DNA of 33,651 nt from Welwitschia mirabilis (taxonomy: Eukaryota; Gnetophyta; Gnetopsida; Welwitschiales), in NCBI GenBank assembly GCA_051453625.1, contig JBOZIK010000001.1:294574629-294608279 (forward strand). The letters run 5' to 3'. The notes beneath the pieces are model-generated. The model worked only from the letters and a program-made list of their open reading frames with translations. It ran no database searches and was not told the origin of the DNA. This document shows, in pieces, positions 1 to 9,288 of the stretch (positions are counted from its first letter, which is position 1; each line of letters opens with the position of its first letter). Position numbers and translations under genes: made by a program.

Positions 1-72
1 AATAAACTATGAAATTCTTTTTTAAGCTAGACTCAATAGTAGATCTACAAAAATTAATTTGTAAAATTTAAA

Positions 73-107
73 TCTCTCTCTCTATATATGTGTGTGTGTG
101 TGTGTGT

Positions 108-172
<65 letters not shown>

Positions 173-208
173 TATGTATATGTATATGTATACAAGTATA
201 TGTGTATG
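73..208. repeat. Compound microsatellite (CT)n-(TA)n-(TG)n
   Basis: A CT run (73-83), a short TA run, then an almost pure TG run from 89 to 168 broken only by one GGG, followed by imperfect TATG/TGTA repeats. The His-Thr or Cys-Val open frames over it are translations of the repeat, not genes. Confidence 0.97.
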
Positions 209-2508
209 TATGTACATAGGTATCTTAGGATTATACTTAAGTGTAAAATTTGTCAAAAATTTTAGAGTTGATATAATAACACATTACATTAAAAATATTC
301 CAACACTTAAACTAATGGGAATTTTTATCTAATTAAGGACTCTTTGGAGAGTTTATAAAATTCTCTATGATGTAGACAACTTACTTTTTCTAAAACCTTT
401 TTGCTTTTCATCTTTTTTGTATTTAGATCAATCGGATGAATCAAATCAATATAGTAATTAGTTGTTTGTTGTTTTGTATTTTTGTTTTCTAATTCATTTT
501 CATGTAATACTTCAAAAATCATTTAAAATTAGGAAACTTATGGGTTTTTATTTTTTTATTATCTTAATAGAATCTTACTCATAAAAAATCATTAAGTTTT
601 ATTTGATTTTAATAATTTATGATTTTTTAACCTATGCTTTTAGGTTGCACAATTGAAACCTTTTCTACATAAGGAAGATAAAATCTTTAAATAAATTTTT
701 GGTAACTATAGTTGATAAAATTAATATTAATACTCAGTCTAAATATTCTAAAGAATATACAAAAGAAATATTAAAGATTGTATTAACACTTATCAAGAAA
801 AATAATGCACAAAACTTTCTTTAAAGAAAACAAGTTAAATGAGCTTAGGATTTGACATGAAGGGTCACCTAGTTATTGTAAATGTAAGGATTAGATAATA
901 TTAGCCTAAAAAGAGGATTTCAATGCATATGTAATGTAAGAATAATTAGAAAATGCACTTAACATTGAATAAAGCAATATGAAACATGAGTATCCAAACA
1001 TTGAAGTAAACCCCTTAGTGAGGTGGCTAATTTATTTACTTGGTAAATGTTATTAACCAAGCATGTAAAGAGGTTCCTAAAATCTCTCCCTCATCTTGCT
1101 TTGAGTCTAATGGTAAGTATAAGGTAATAAAGGAATTACTATGATAAAGAACATGCAATGGTATAATAAAATAAGAAAAGTAATACTTTACTATGCAACT
1201 AATTTTAGTAAAATAAAAGAGATAGCATAGTAATAAGATAGGTGTAAAAACCTACTTGAAATGGTGAATTCTTGATGACTATTGTTTAATGAAGTCTTCA
1301 TGAAAATTTTATGAAGTTCTAAGCTTCACAGTCCCCAGCTCAAAGATTTAAGTTCCAAACTTCATATTTCACACTCAAAAGTCAGAGGGTTAAAAAAAGA
1401 AGAAGAAGAATAGAATGAGAAGATAGAATATACTTGCATGAAATGCCTGGATGATAAATTGGATCACATTGAACTTGATAAGATGGATTTGAAAAAGAAT
1501 GCACATAATTTTACTTCTAACATGTTATGATTACATTAAACTAGATAAGATTGATCATTAATGAGTTGGCTCAGATTAAGTAATAACTGACATTAGTATA
1601 TTGCACGATAAAAAACACATGACATTTATGACACATGTACCTACTTAGGATGACTATTTTCTTACTTTAATTAGCAAGGTTAAGTGGATACATCATTTCC
1701 TCTTGCTAGTTCTTTCTTAATCCTCCATACCCTTGTAATCATATTTAATTAATTATAAGAATACCTTAAGCAATGTGTAATATGAATTATAGGAATAAGC
1801 ATTTTTCTATGCACAAAATTCAAAATTGCGATTGATCATAATAAGATAAGTTTTTCTAAGTATAATGAACAAGAAAATAAATGTTTTTTGAATCAAGTAC
1901 TTTTATGGATATCAAGAAGGATAAAATTCATTGTAGTGTAAAATGTAGCCTTTCATTCTTATTTTACAAATATGTTAACCATTACTTTCATGAATTATTT
2001 TTACCTTTTATTGAATAAGACACATAAATAAATGAGTAAAATAATGACATCACATTCCATTAATGTAAATATTTCTTAGCCATGAAATATGTAAAACCAA
2101 AATGATCAATGTAAGCTATGTTTTTAGGTAATATTTAATTTTTCCAGGCAAGAACTATGACTAAAATCTACCTTTCAATTGTCACATAGCTCAATTGAGG
2201 ATCTTGAAAACTTTTCTTTCATAGTAGACTAAATAAGCTTTATCATGTCTTCTATGACCTAAGATGGATTCTAGAAAATAATTATCAACATCACAAAGAA
2301 GTTAAAAAGAAAGTAATTAATAATAAAGTGATTTTTCAAAAAGAAGAAAGTGGTTTTTTTAAATTTAATCAAAAGTGAAGAAGAATTATGGCTAGAGAGT
2401 GAGTGATATTAAAGAGTAAAATAAGAACATGACTAGCCCTAAGAGACCTTCCATGCCCTATAACATGGAGCGGTTGGTTTTCTCATCATGCATTTACATC
2501 AATTTTTG
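209..2508. other. AT-rich DNA without recognisable genes
   Basis: About 2.3 kb of very AT-rich sequence. Short open frames (for example on the minus strand at 325-522) have no recognisable domain and look like chance. I did not recognise LTR ends, a primer site or retroelement protein motifs, though strongly decayed repeats could be hidden here. Confidence 0.6.
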
Positions 2509-2510
2509 TG

Positions 2511-2630
2511 AGTCCCTCATCATAATTTTATTATACCGTTGAATTTCTTAAGTTCCTCATAGCAATTCCATCGTATCATTAATTTTCCTAAGTCCTTCTT
2601 TGTAATCCTATTATATCGCTAAATCAAGAA
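2511..2630. repeat. Three-copy 40-bp tandem repeat
   Basis: Three diverged copies start at 2511, 2551 and 2591 with an exact 40-bp period. Each begins AGTCC/TTCCTCAT-like, has a TATYAT/TATAC-like centre and ends in a TTGAATTTCTTA-like stretch. The copies differ at many positions, so the array is old. Short tandem arrays like this are common in LTR U3 regions, but I could not delimit an LTR around it. On the minus strand each unit contains a GGGACT/GGAACTTA-like core. Confidence 0.75.
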
Positions 2631-3783
2631 GAGGATACAAATAAGAAATAAAGAAATGGTCCTCATGATATCTAAACTTTGGTTGAATGCTACAAATGGA
2701 TTCAACGTATACTGGATCATTGTATCTTAACCTAGCATGTCATTAGTACTTGGGTTGTCTAAGATGTTTCATCTTCCTCATCTAATGCATCATCATTGCT
2801 ACATCATAGTAGACCCTTAAGCATGATTTCTTGACAAGAACCTTAGGAATTCTAATAAAAGCTTGAATTCCTATTTGTCTTTAAGTAGTTCTTTAACCTA
2901 AATGCTATATTATAACTTTCTAACTAATTTTACCATAATGTGCCATGGGGGCGGGGTGGAATGATGTGACTCAGTGAAGCATAAATTATTTCTAAATCAA
3001 CATGCGCTACTATTTGTATCACTTTAGGAGGTTTGGCCTATAATATTGACCTCTTGATGTTTTAAGCATAACTTTTATTAGTTCATAAAAAATATATAAT
3101 TTAAAGATCTAAACTCAACTCCTCTTCTTACTTCTCTTAGCACCACATCCATCGACCTCTGCTAAGACAGGTTCATTAAAATGTGCTTTGGTTTCATAGA
3201 TCTAGCCTTTTTACCCATTATGTATAATCTCCTCTTAAATATTGTAATCACAATGTTCTTCTAACTTATTGGAGAAAATAAAATCCATGCTTGATCATTA
3301 TTTATCATGGCGTAGCTCTCTACGATTTTTACTTTAAAGGATTATGGGTTTAAAGGTTTCTAATGTAATGGTGATCTAGAATGAAAGTACATCAATGGTG
3401 TAAAATAAAGGAACAATAATAGTACTTTGATGTAGTCTATGTAGAATTACACCTGTAGCAATTCCCTTAGACAAAGATGTGATAGAAATATAAGAAGAAG
3501 ACAATGGATCCATGAGATGTGGAAATGATGCAATGGCTTGCAACAATGACATAGGATTAGGGATTAGGAGTGACAGAGGTAGTTAGAATTAATTGCAATA
3601 TTGGATAGCTTTGAAAGAAGGAAACTAGGATTCAAATAGAGGAGGGATAAGGAGATGGGAAGATACAATGTAAGGTTCTAATTGTATATGGGCAAAAGGA
3701 AGGAGGATAAGTTTTGATAATAATGGAGATGGGAGGTAAATAGGTGTTTTTAAAAATGGAGGCAGCTTAACAGTACTCTTATG
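2631..3783. other. AT-rich DNA, nothing identified
   Basis: No recognisable gene. There is a short G-rich spot at 2946-2957 and a purine-rich plus-strand stretch at 3480-3760. Minus-strand translation around 3120-3230 gives a short coding-like run with a Lys-Arg-Ser-Lys-Lys-Arg-Ser end, but I recognise no family. Confidence 0.5.
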
Positions 3784-4065
3784 TGTTGGAGATTATATTG
3801 ATATTCCAACTTCCTTGCTTGGATGTAAGTGTAGATTTAAGTGGGGCCTTATTGGGGTTGAAAGCCAAATCTTATGTTAGAAGGTTTGCATCCTTTCACA
3901 TTATATAGCAATAGGTTCATTTGCATAATCGATAATAGGTCTCTGCCATCTCTTGTGGATGTTTTCCTTTGTATTTGAAGGTTTTACCATGTAAATTGTG
4001 CATCTTGTCTCTTATTGTTTTGTGCTTTTGTTGCTTCATGTTTTGCTATTTTTGTTGTTGCTACA
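3784..4065 (+). repeat. Possible Ty1/copia-type LTR fragment
   Basis: The segment starts TGTTGGAGATTATATTGATA, a beginning often seen in plant copia LTRs, and further in has the CATGTAAATTGTGCATCTTG-like downstream block such LTRs often carry. The end is uncertain: I place it at a CTACA at 4061-4065, but a CAACA near 4204 is an alternative that would match the TGTTG start better. No primer site or target duplication is visible. It could be a solo or truncated LTR, or a chance resemblance. Confidence 0.3.
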
Positions 4066-5173
4066 TGAAAACTCTAATTTTTTATAATAATTTTAATAGC
4101 TTTAAATAGAACCCCTATAGGGTTCTTACAATTCATGCTTTTGAATTCTTTAACTTTAACCTTGACAATGAGAGCTAAAAATAATATTGCAAAAATTTGG
4201 AGCAACATCCAAATTAGTAGAGAATGAACAAATAAAGAAAAGACATAAAAACTAAAATACGAAAAATGATGAAGAAATTGTTTTAAAAAAATAAGGAAGA
4301 GATTACAAATAAATAAATACTAAAGCTATTCACATAAACCAAAAGATAAAGAAGCTATGTGATGCTTTCTTGAAATGCAAATGTCTATTTTTAAAAGAAA
4401 AAAATAACGAATAATAATTATAGAATGCCATCAAATTTTGGGCTAGGATTTTTATCTTTAAAAAAAAAGTTATTTCGAAAAAAAAAAAAGAAAGAAAAGC
4501 TTGAGATGCAAAGACAATCATGCATTCACTATTGATTAGGTGACATTTGCATCAAGGGCATTATAAATGTTCAACACACATGTACTCTTAAACTTGTAGA
4601 GATGCAAAAGGAGGAGTAGAAATTTCTACTGCACATTCAAAAGATAAGACTTTAGTATCTCAAGATGATACTAATGGTTAAGAAGGAACATCATGCACTC
4701 GTATTGTTTAAGTGTTATCTTTAGAGGTGGATTTTACATGACAATTTCGACACAAAGCTTATAAAAATCATTAGACCATTCTTTGTGGCATTCCCAGAAG
4801 ACGGTAACCATAATTGAAGAATTTCATGCACAAAGATCTCACATACTTATTGAAATTATCCACCACCTCAAAGAGTTATGGTAGGAGGATTTGATGAGGA
4901 GGAATTTGGCTCTTTCATTGGTTTTGGATGTCTCTAGAAGTTTGGGAAATAGAACTTAAGAAAAGCAAAGAAAATTCACTAGGTTTTCAGTTAAATAAAT
5001 ACAAATAATAATAATAATAATAATAAAGAAAAAATTACTTTCTTATTTTGTTATTATCAGAGTATACCCAAGCAAGTAGTAAGCTAAGATACTATCAAAG
5101 AAAGCACAACTGATTTAATGTGACATTTGCTTTCTTAAACATTAACTTAAAAGAAAACGCTTGTGATCTAACA
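4066..5173. other. AT-rich DNA beside the NSUN pseudogene
   Basis: No gene recognised. The minus-strand open frame at 4330-4521 is Phe/Leu-rich and lies over A-rich runs, so it looks like chance. It contains a short (AAT)n microsatellite at 5004-5026. No poly-T stretch abuts the 3' end of the NSUN pseudogene; such a stretch would mark the poly-A tail of a recent retrocopy. Confidence 0.55.
5004..5026. repeat. (AAT)n microsatellite
   Basis: About seven and a half uninterrupted AAT units. Confidence 0.95.
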
Positions 5174-6295
5174 TCATAAGATATTGGCCATGCCCTTTTC
5201 AGAAATCTTTGCAATGAATAATCCACTGGTGTTTGAAACAATTGGCTTGAATTGCAGTATATGTCTCCGGTATCATTCCTGACACGGCCAATTCACAGCC
5301 ATTGGAATCTCCTGCAATTCTGCAGCCTGACGTGGCCAATTCACAGCCATGGGAATCTTCTGCAATTCTCTGGTGGGATTCCTTGCAAGAAATCCCTCAA
5401 TAACATCTTCATTCTGTGCTTTTGTCAAGCTCTCTGTACTATAAACAGGACTATCACAAACCCTCAGTCTAAAACCATTCTGCAAAAGCTGCAATTGCAG
5501 TTGGGTAATTGAAATAATCCGATCAGCATCCAACATCCAATGCTTAAGAGTCTTCCAACACCAATTATTCTTTCTCTAAACATTACTATCTGCAGCACTT
5601 TCAAACATACAACTTTCCTCAACTCCAGAGCATTTTCCATAAAATATTATCTTTGGATCCCTTCCGTTTTTTTCTGAATTCTTTGTATGGACGGTATTAT
5701 TGCTGCAGTTTCCAGTAGTACTGCTATTTACATTTTCATCAGAAATCTTGGGTGCTTTGCGCAGAGGCGAAAGACAAAACAAAGTTCCATCTGCAAGAAA
5801 AAGCCGACTGCGGTCGGCCAGCCTATTCTTCTGCAACAGAGCACGGCACGCTTCAAGTCTTTGAGTTAAGACATCAACACCCGTCAAAGTTCCAGCATCT
5901 TTCAGAGCTTCAGCAAGCATACAGTGTTTGGCCCCTGAAGCTGCATAAACATCTAAAACGTGGTCGCCATTGGTAACTTGTAATGCTAAAACAGTGGCAG
6001 CAGAGGCTGCATCCATCCCAAAGATCTTTCCGTGCTTGTACGCACCAGATGATGCAATTTTAATGTTGGATGGAATTCTGTAAAACTCAGGCAACCATGA
6101 AACTTTCTGCAGCCTGCAGCCCAACTTCTACCCAATATAAGCTATCTGTGACAGAAATTCGGCCCTCAGTCTGATGTATGGGGGTTGCCTGAGAAGCGCA
6201 GAGGATGAGTGGATGGAAGGATCTATTCCGCTGGCCTTCGAACACTCGACTAATGCTGTTGGCAGTTCAAATTTCTCTGCTTCTGCTTCGGCCAT
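5174..6295 (-). pseudogene. NSUN/RsmB-family RNA m5C methyltransferase pseudogene
   Basis: Reading the minus strand from ATG at 6295-6293 to TGA at 5176-5174 gives one continuous frame of 374 codons that follows a plant NOL1/NOP2/Sun-type RNA cytosine-5 methyltransferase from end to end. Seen in order: N-terminus MAEAEAEKFELP; PPYIRLRAEF near codon 40; WLPEFYRIP; GKIFGMDAAS; SAM motif I VLDVYAASGAK (codons 113-123, family VLDLCAAPGAK); GVDV (139-142); ADGT; NGF; VYSTESLT (motif VI); and C-terminus SNTSGLFIAK. Three in-frame stops interrupt it: TAG 6130-6128, TAG 5578-5576 and TGA 5275-5273. The catalytic Cys of the motif VI TCS is Glu (GAG, 5434-5432). About 25-30 codons holding the motif IV Asp-x-x-Cys are missing before WCWKTL. 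Functional homologues have introns, so an intronless copy fits an old retrocopy (inference). It cannot be active as written. The surrounding DNA is clearly more AT-rich. Confidence 0.88.
5282..5377 (-). repeat. 48-bp tandem duplication inside the NSUN pseudogene
   Basis: Two units, 5282-5329 and 5330-5377, nearly identical. They encode ELQKIPMAVNWPRQAA followed by ELQEIPMAVNWPCQE on the minus strand. The family has one such ELQEI...NWP segment near the C-terminus, so this is a local in-frame duplication of 16 codons. Confidence 0.9.
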
Positions 6296-6767
6296 CCTTA
6301 GCTCAACAGGCTCATCAGAACGCTGATCGAAAGAGGTTTAAAGGTGACAAGAAGCCCCCTAAAAACCTCAACAACATAAAAATAATTAATAATAGCTGAT
6401 TAAAGTAATAAAGTAAGATAACAATATACATAGAACAACTAGTAATAACATAGAAAAGTAATTAATTGTTATCAATATGTTTAATAAATAATTCATATAA
6501 TATTTCAAGTCTTTAATAACTTTTCCTATATTCTTGTTAGAGTTTTTTTAATTTAATATATATAATCCAAACCCCATTTTGTTTACATCCTTTAGTTCAC
6601 TAAACATTTTATAAGATTGAATTTTGATTTATGCACCAGTCATCTTATCCAAGCACTGCAAATCATATGTTTTGTCTTCTCTTTTCCATTTTAATGTTTA
6701 TCATTCATATTCATATTATTTGTGCATAGTTTTTTTTTTTAATTTTTGAAGTAAATATCTAAGAAGC
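6296..6767. other. AT-rich spacer
   Basis: No gene recognised. The first 100 bases next to the NSUN start are less AT-rich and may be old 5' untranslated sequence of that pseudogene. The plus-strand frame at 6205-6399 is the complement of the NSUN N-terminus, not a gene. Confidence 0.55.
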
Positions 6768-7125
6768 TTACTTATTACAAAGAACATGACAACCCATTAG
6801 AAGAACATCCAAGGTCTTCACAACAAAAACATGTGCTACATCCATTGGATAAGCATCACAAAAGCTATAATCAAAATAACCACCTATTCTAAAATTAACC
6901 CTATATTGTCTTTCAATTCTAACATTTTAACACTTTTGCAATGATGAAACATTACAAGGCTTTGGATGAAAAAATCTATTCAAATTTAATCTATCAACTA
7001 TATATTGTACAATCAAGTTACTAGTTTTGTCACTGTCAACAACAATATCGAATACCTTACCTTTGCTATTGAGATTTCTTATTGTAGTTCAAAACAATCA
7101 ATTTTGTTGTGTAGTATCCAAGTCT
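6768..7125 (-). pseudogene. Degenerate Ty3/gypsy aspartic protease
   Basis: On the minus strand, one frame runs from about 7125 to a TAA at 6770-6768 and matches the retropepsin segment of plant Ty3/gypsy polyproteins. It shows KVFDIVVDSDKTSN where the family has a VDSGS/T-type active site (Gly to Asp), then HPKPCNVSSLQK, then IGGYFDYSFCDAYPMDVAH, corresponding to the family pattern CDVxPMDxCHILLGRPW. There are in-frame stops upstream and one at the TAA after LQKC. No reverse transcriptase follows it, so this is an isolated fragment. It ends against the plus-strand LTR that starts near 7215. Confidence 0.72.
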
Positions 7126-7214
7126 TAGGATTTCTATAACAAATTATGATGAACAATTAGATTTGAAGTGCCTTTATCATTATGTGGTCTTGATTTGAAG
7201 TATCCAATTCTTAG

Positions 7215-8307
7215 GATTTTGATGGAGTATTCTAAATACTTTTGTAGGACATATATAGGTTTAGATGCAATTCTGAGGGTTATGGAGAGTCGATGGGTTG
7301 ATCACAGAAATATGCAATTCTTGGTATATTTGAAGGAATTTCAAGCATATTCTGATACTTACTGTTTTGAAGGGAAGATCAATAATGCAAAACGTTGATT
7401 TCTTTTAGGTGGAAATATAAGGAAGCATGTCATCCCCACTGTTGTCCAGATAATAGGAAGGACAACAACTATTTTATTTGAATGAATTTAATTATCTTTT
7501 GTAATGGAGTCATGTACCCCATCTGAGCTACTAGGATTTCTTCTCTAACTTCTAGGGTTATGGTTCTAGAACATTCAATGTAAAACTATAAATACTACCC
7601 CCCTTTCTCTTCATTCCCAATTCATCTTTTATATTAGATATTCTTATGATGGAAGATTGAAGGACAAGAGGTCCATCCTACACTACAGAGAGAAGTCTTC
7701 CTCGTGTTGGACTGTGTATCCTTCATTGAGGTGTCACTACTTTGTTTGTAAGTAGATGTTAATTCACAATTAATACAAGAACTATTTTCACTTCTATTGT
7801 GTGAACCTCCCTAATGGTTTATATTGGTTATGATTCCATGACAGCTTCATAGTTGATCTAGATCATAATGACAACCTTTGTTAAGGTCAACATTATTAGT
7901 TTAGATTCGCATTCATTTCATACTGCATTTTCATAATTGCATATTCTGTTTGATGTATCTTATATCTTATGTTGGTTAGTATTAAGTGATAGTTTTCTTA
8001 ATTAATCTAAGTTACAAGATTTAATCTTAGTTACAGAAAGATCGGTAGTCAAAAAAATTTATTACATTACTACATTGCATTGATATTGAATTTCATTCTT
8101 ACATTGTTCTTAATTCATTTACCTAAAAGAAAAATGACTAAAAATACTTTAAAAAATCAATTCTCTAACTTCTAGCCTTAGTGCCTTAAAAAGATTATAA
8201 CGTTCTGGTTAGCTTCCATCTATACTAATGTGTGTTTTCCTATATGCATTTGTGATTTATAGGTTTTTCCTAAGGACTTAAGATTTGTATAAATTCACAC
8301 TGCAATA
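7215..8307 (+). mobile_element. LTR copy 1 of the main LTR-retrotransposon family
   Basis: About 1.1 kb that aligns by eye along its whole length with the complete LTR at 21884-22953. Shared landmarks include GGTTTAGATGCAATTCTGA, TATGGAGAGTCGAT, TTCTAGGGTTATGGTTCT, GTGAACCTCC, AGTTGATCTAGATCAT and TGATGTATCTTATA, in the same order and spacing. The right end falls at CACTGCAATA, aligning with CACCACAACA in the other copy. No primer site is clear after it, so it is either a solo LTR or one LTR of a larger, interrupted element. The left border is fuzzy: a short direct repeat (AGTATCCAA.TCTTAGGATTT at about 7113 and 7199) confuses it. Confidence 0.8.
7586..7594 (+). promoter_or_regulatory. Likely LTR TATA box
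   Basis: CTATAAATA about 370 bases into LTR copy 1, followed by a pyrimidine-rich stretch, as expected for a retrotransposon U3/R promoter. The matching place in LTR copy 4 reads CTATAACTA, so the box is lost there. Confidence 0.5.
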
Positions 8308-8634
8308 ATTTAGATCACCAAAATACTTAGACTTACCACCAAAATTGGAAGGCTAAAAAAATAACTAGAAGAAAAGTAACATAGAAGAAACATAGGTTTT
8401 CTTAATGTATTTGTTGCTACTTGCATGATAATTCATTCAAAAGCAACCTTTACTGACCAAGATGGGCCAAACATTATATCTATAAGTAGATACTTTACTA
8501 CTTGTTAGTACTACGTATGATGTAAAAAAGAAGTACTCTAGACCAACTAGCCAAGGCTAGTTTTCTATCTTATTCCTTCAATATTTTAACTTAAAATCAA
8601 ACTTTCACTTGTTACAAGTGGGAATTTCAAGTTT

Positions 8635-8910
8635 NNNNNNNNNNNNNNNNNNNNNNNNNNNNNNNNNNNNNNNNNNNNNNNNNNNNNNNNNNNNNNNNNN
8701 NNNNNNNNNNNNNNNNNNNNNNNNNNNNNNNNNNNNNNNNNNNNNNNNNNNNNNNNNNNNNNNNNNNNNNNNNNNNNNNNNNNNNNNNNNNNNNNNNNNN
8801 NNNNNNNNNNNNNNNNNNNNNNNNNNNNNNNNNNNNNNNNNNNNNNNNNNNNNNNNNNNNNNNNNNNNNNNNNNNNNNNNNNNNNNNNNNNNNNNNNNNN
8901 NNNNNNNNNN
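8635..8910. other. Assembly gap (276 N)
   Basis: A run of N between LTR copy 1 and the LTR copy 2 tail. Its true length is unknown. It has consumed most of the 5' LTR of element copy A. The open frame reported across it is an artefact. Confidence 0.99.
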
Positions 8911-9267
8911 TGTTGGCTAGGGATAAGTAATAGTTCTTTTTAATTGATCTAAGTTATAAGGGATAATTCTTGTAATAGAAGGATTGGGATTCAAATAGAC
9001 TCATTACGCTTGCATTTCATTCATTTGCATTTCATCATCATTTAGCTTGCATTGCATTTGTAATATTTCTTATTTTCATTTACTAAAAAGGAAAAAAATT
9101 AAAAATACTTTGTTGAAATCAATTCTTTAGTTTTATCCTAGTGCCTTTAATGAATTACAATATTCAAGTTAACTCTTGCCTTTACTATTATGTGATTTTC
9201 TACAAGTACTTATGATTTACAAGATTTATGTAAGGACTTAAAGATTGTATAAATTAATACCATAACA
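8911..9267 (+). mobile_element. LTR copy 2: 3' part of the 5' LTR of element copy A
   Basis: The sequence from the gap edge aligns with the last third of the other LTRs (GATAAGTAATAG, CTTTGTTGAAATCAATTCTT, GATTTACAAGA, AAGGACTTAAAGATTGTATAA) and ends in CATAACA at 9261-9267. Three bases later a primer-binding-site-like sequence begins, so this is the end of a 5' LTR. Confidence 0.78.
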
Positions 9268-9270
9268 TTT

Positions 9271-9288
9271 TGGCACCATTTCTAGGGA
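9271..9288 (+). other. Primer binding site, tRNA-Asp type (degenerate)
   Basis: TGGCACCATTTCTAGGGA lies three bases after the LTR end. The complement of plant tRNA-Asp(GTC) with its CCA tail reads TGGCGCCGTTGCCGGGGA, the primer site of many plant Ty3/gypsy elements. Five of 18 positions differ, four of them C/T or G/A transitions. This orients element A on the plus strand. Confidence 0.72.

Noticed and set aside
68-332. Overlapping open frames rich in His-Thr or Cys-Val
   Set aside because: Translations of the TG microsatellite.
5252-6399. Plus-strand frames over the NSUN region (5252-5512, 5687-5869, 5752-5976, 6205-6399)
   Set aside because: They are the complement of the minus-strand NSUN frame and show no domain of their own; the minus strand matches the family end to end.
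7168-7398. 76-codon plus-strand frame with a coding look
   Set aside because: It lies mostly in LTR copy 1, and the aligned LTR copy 4 has stops at matching places, so it is LTR sequence rather than a gene.
8609-8920. 103-codon frame
   Set aside because: Almost wholly N; an artefact of the gap.
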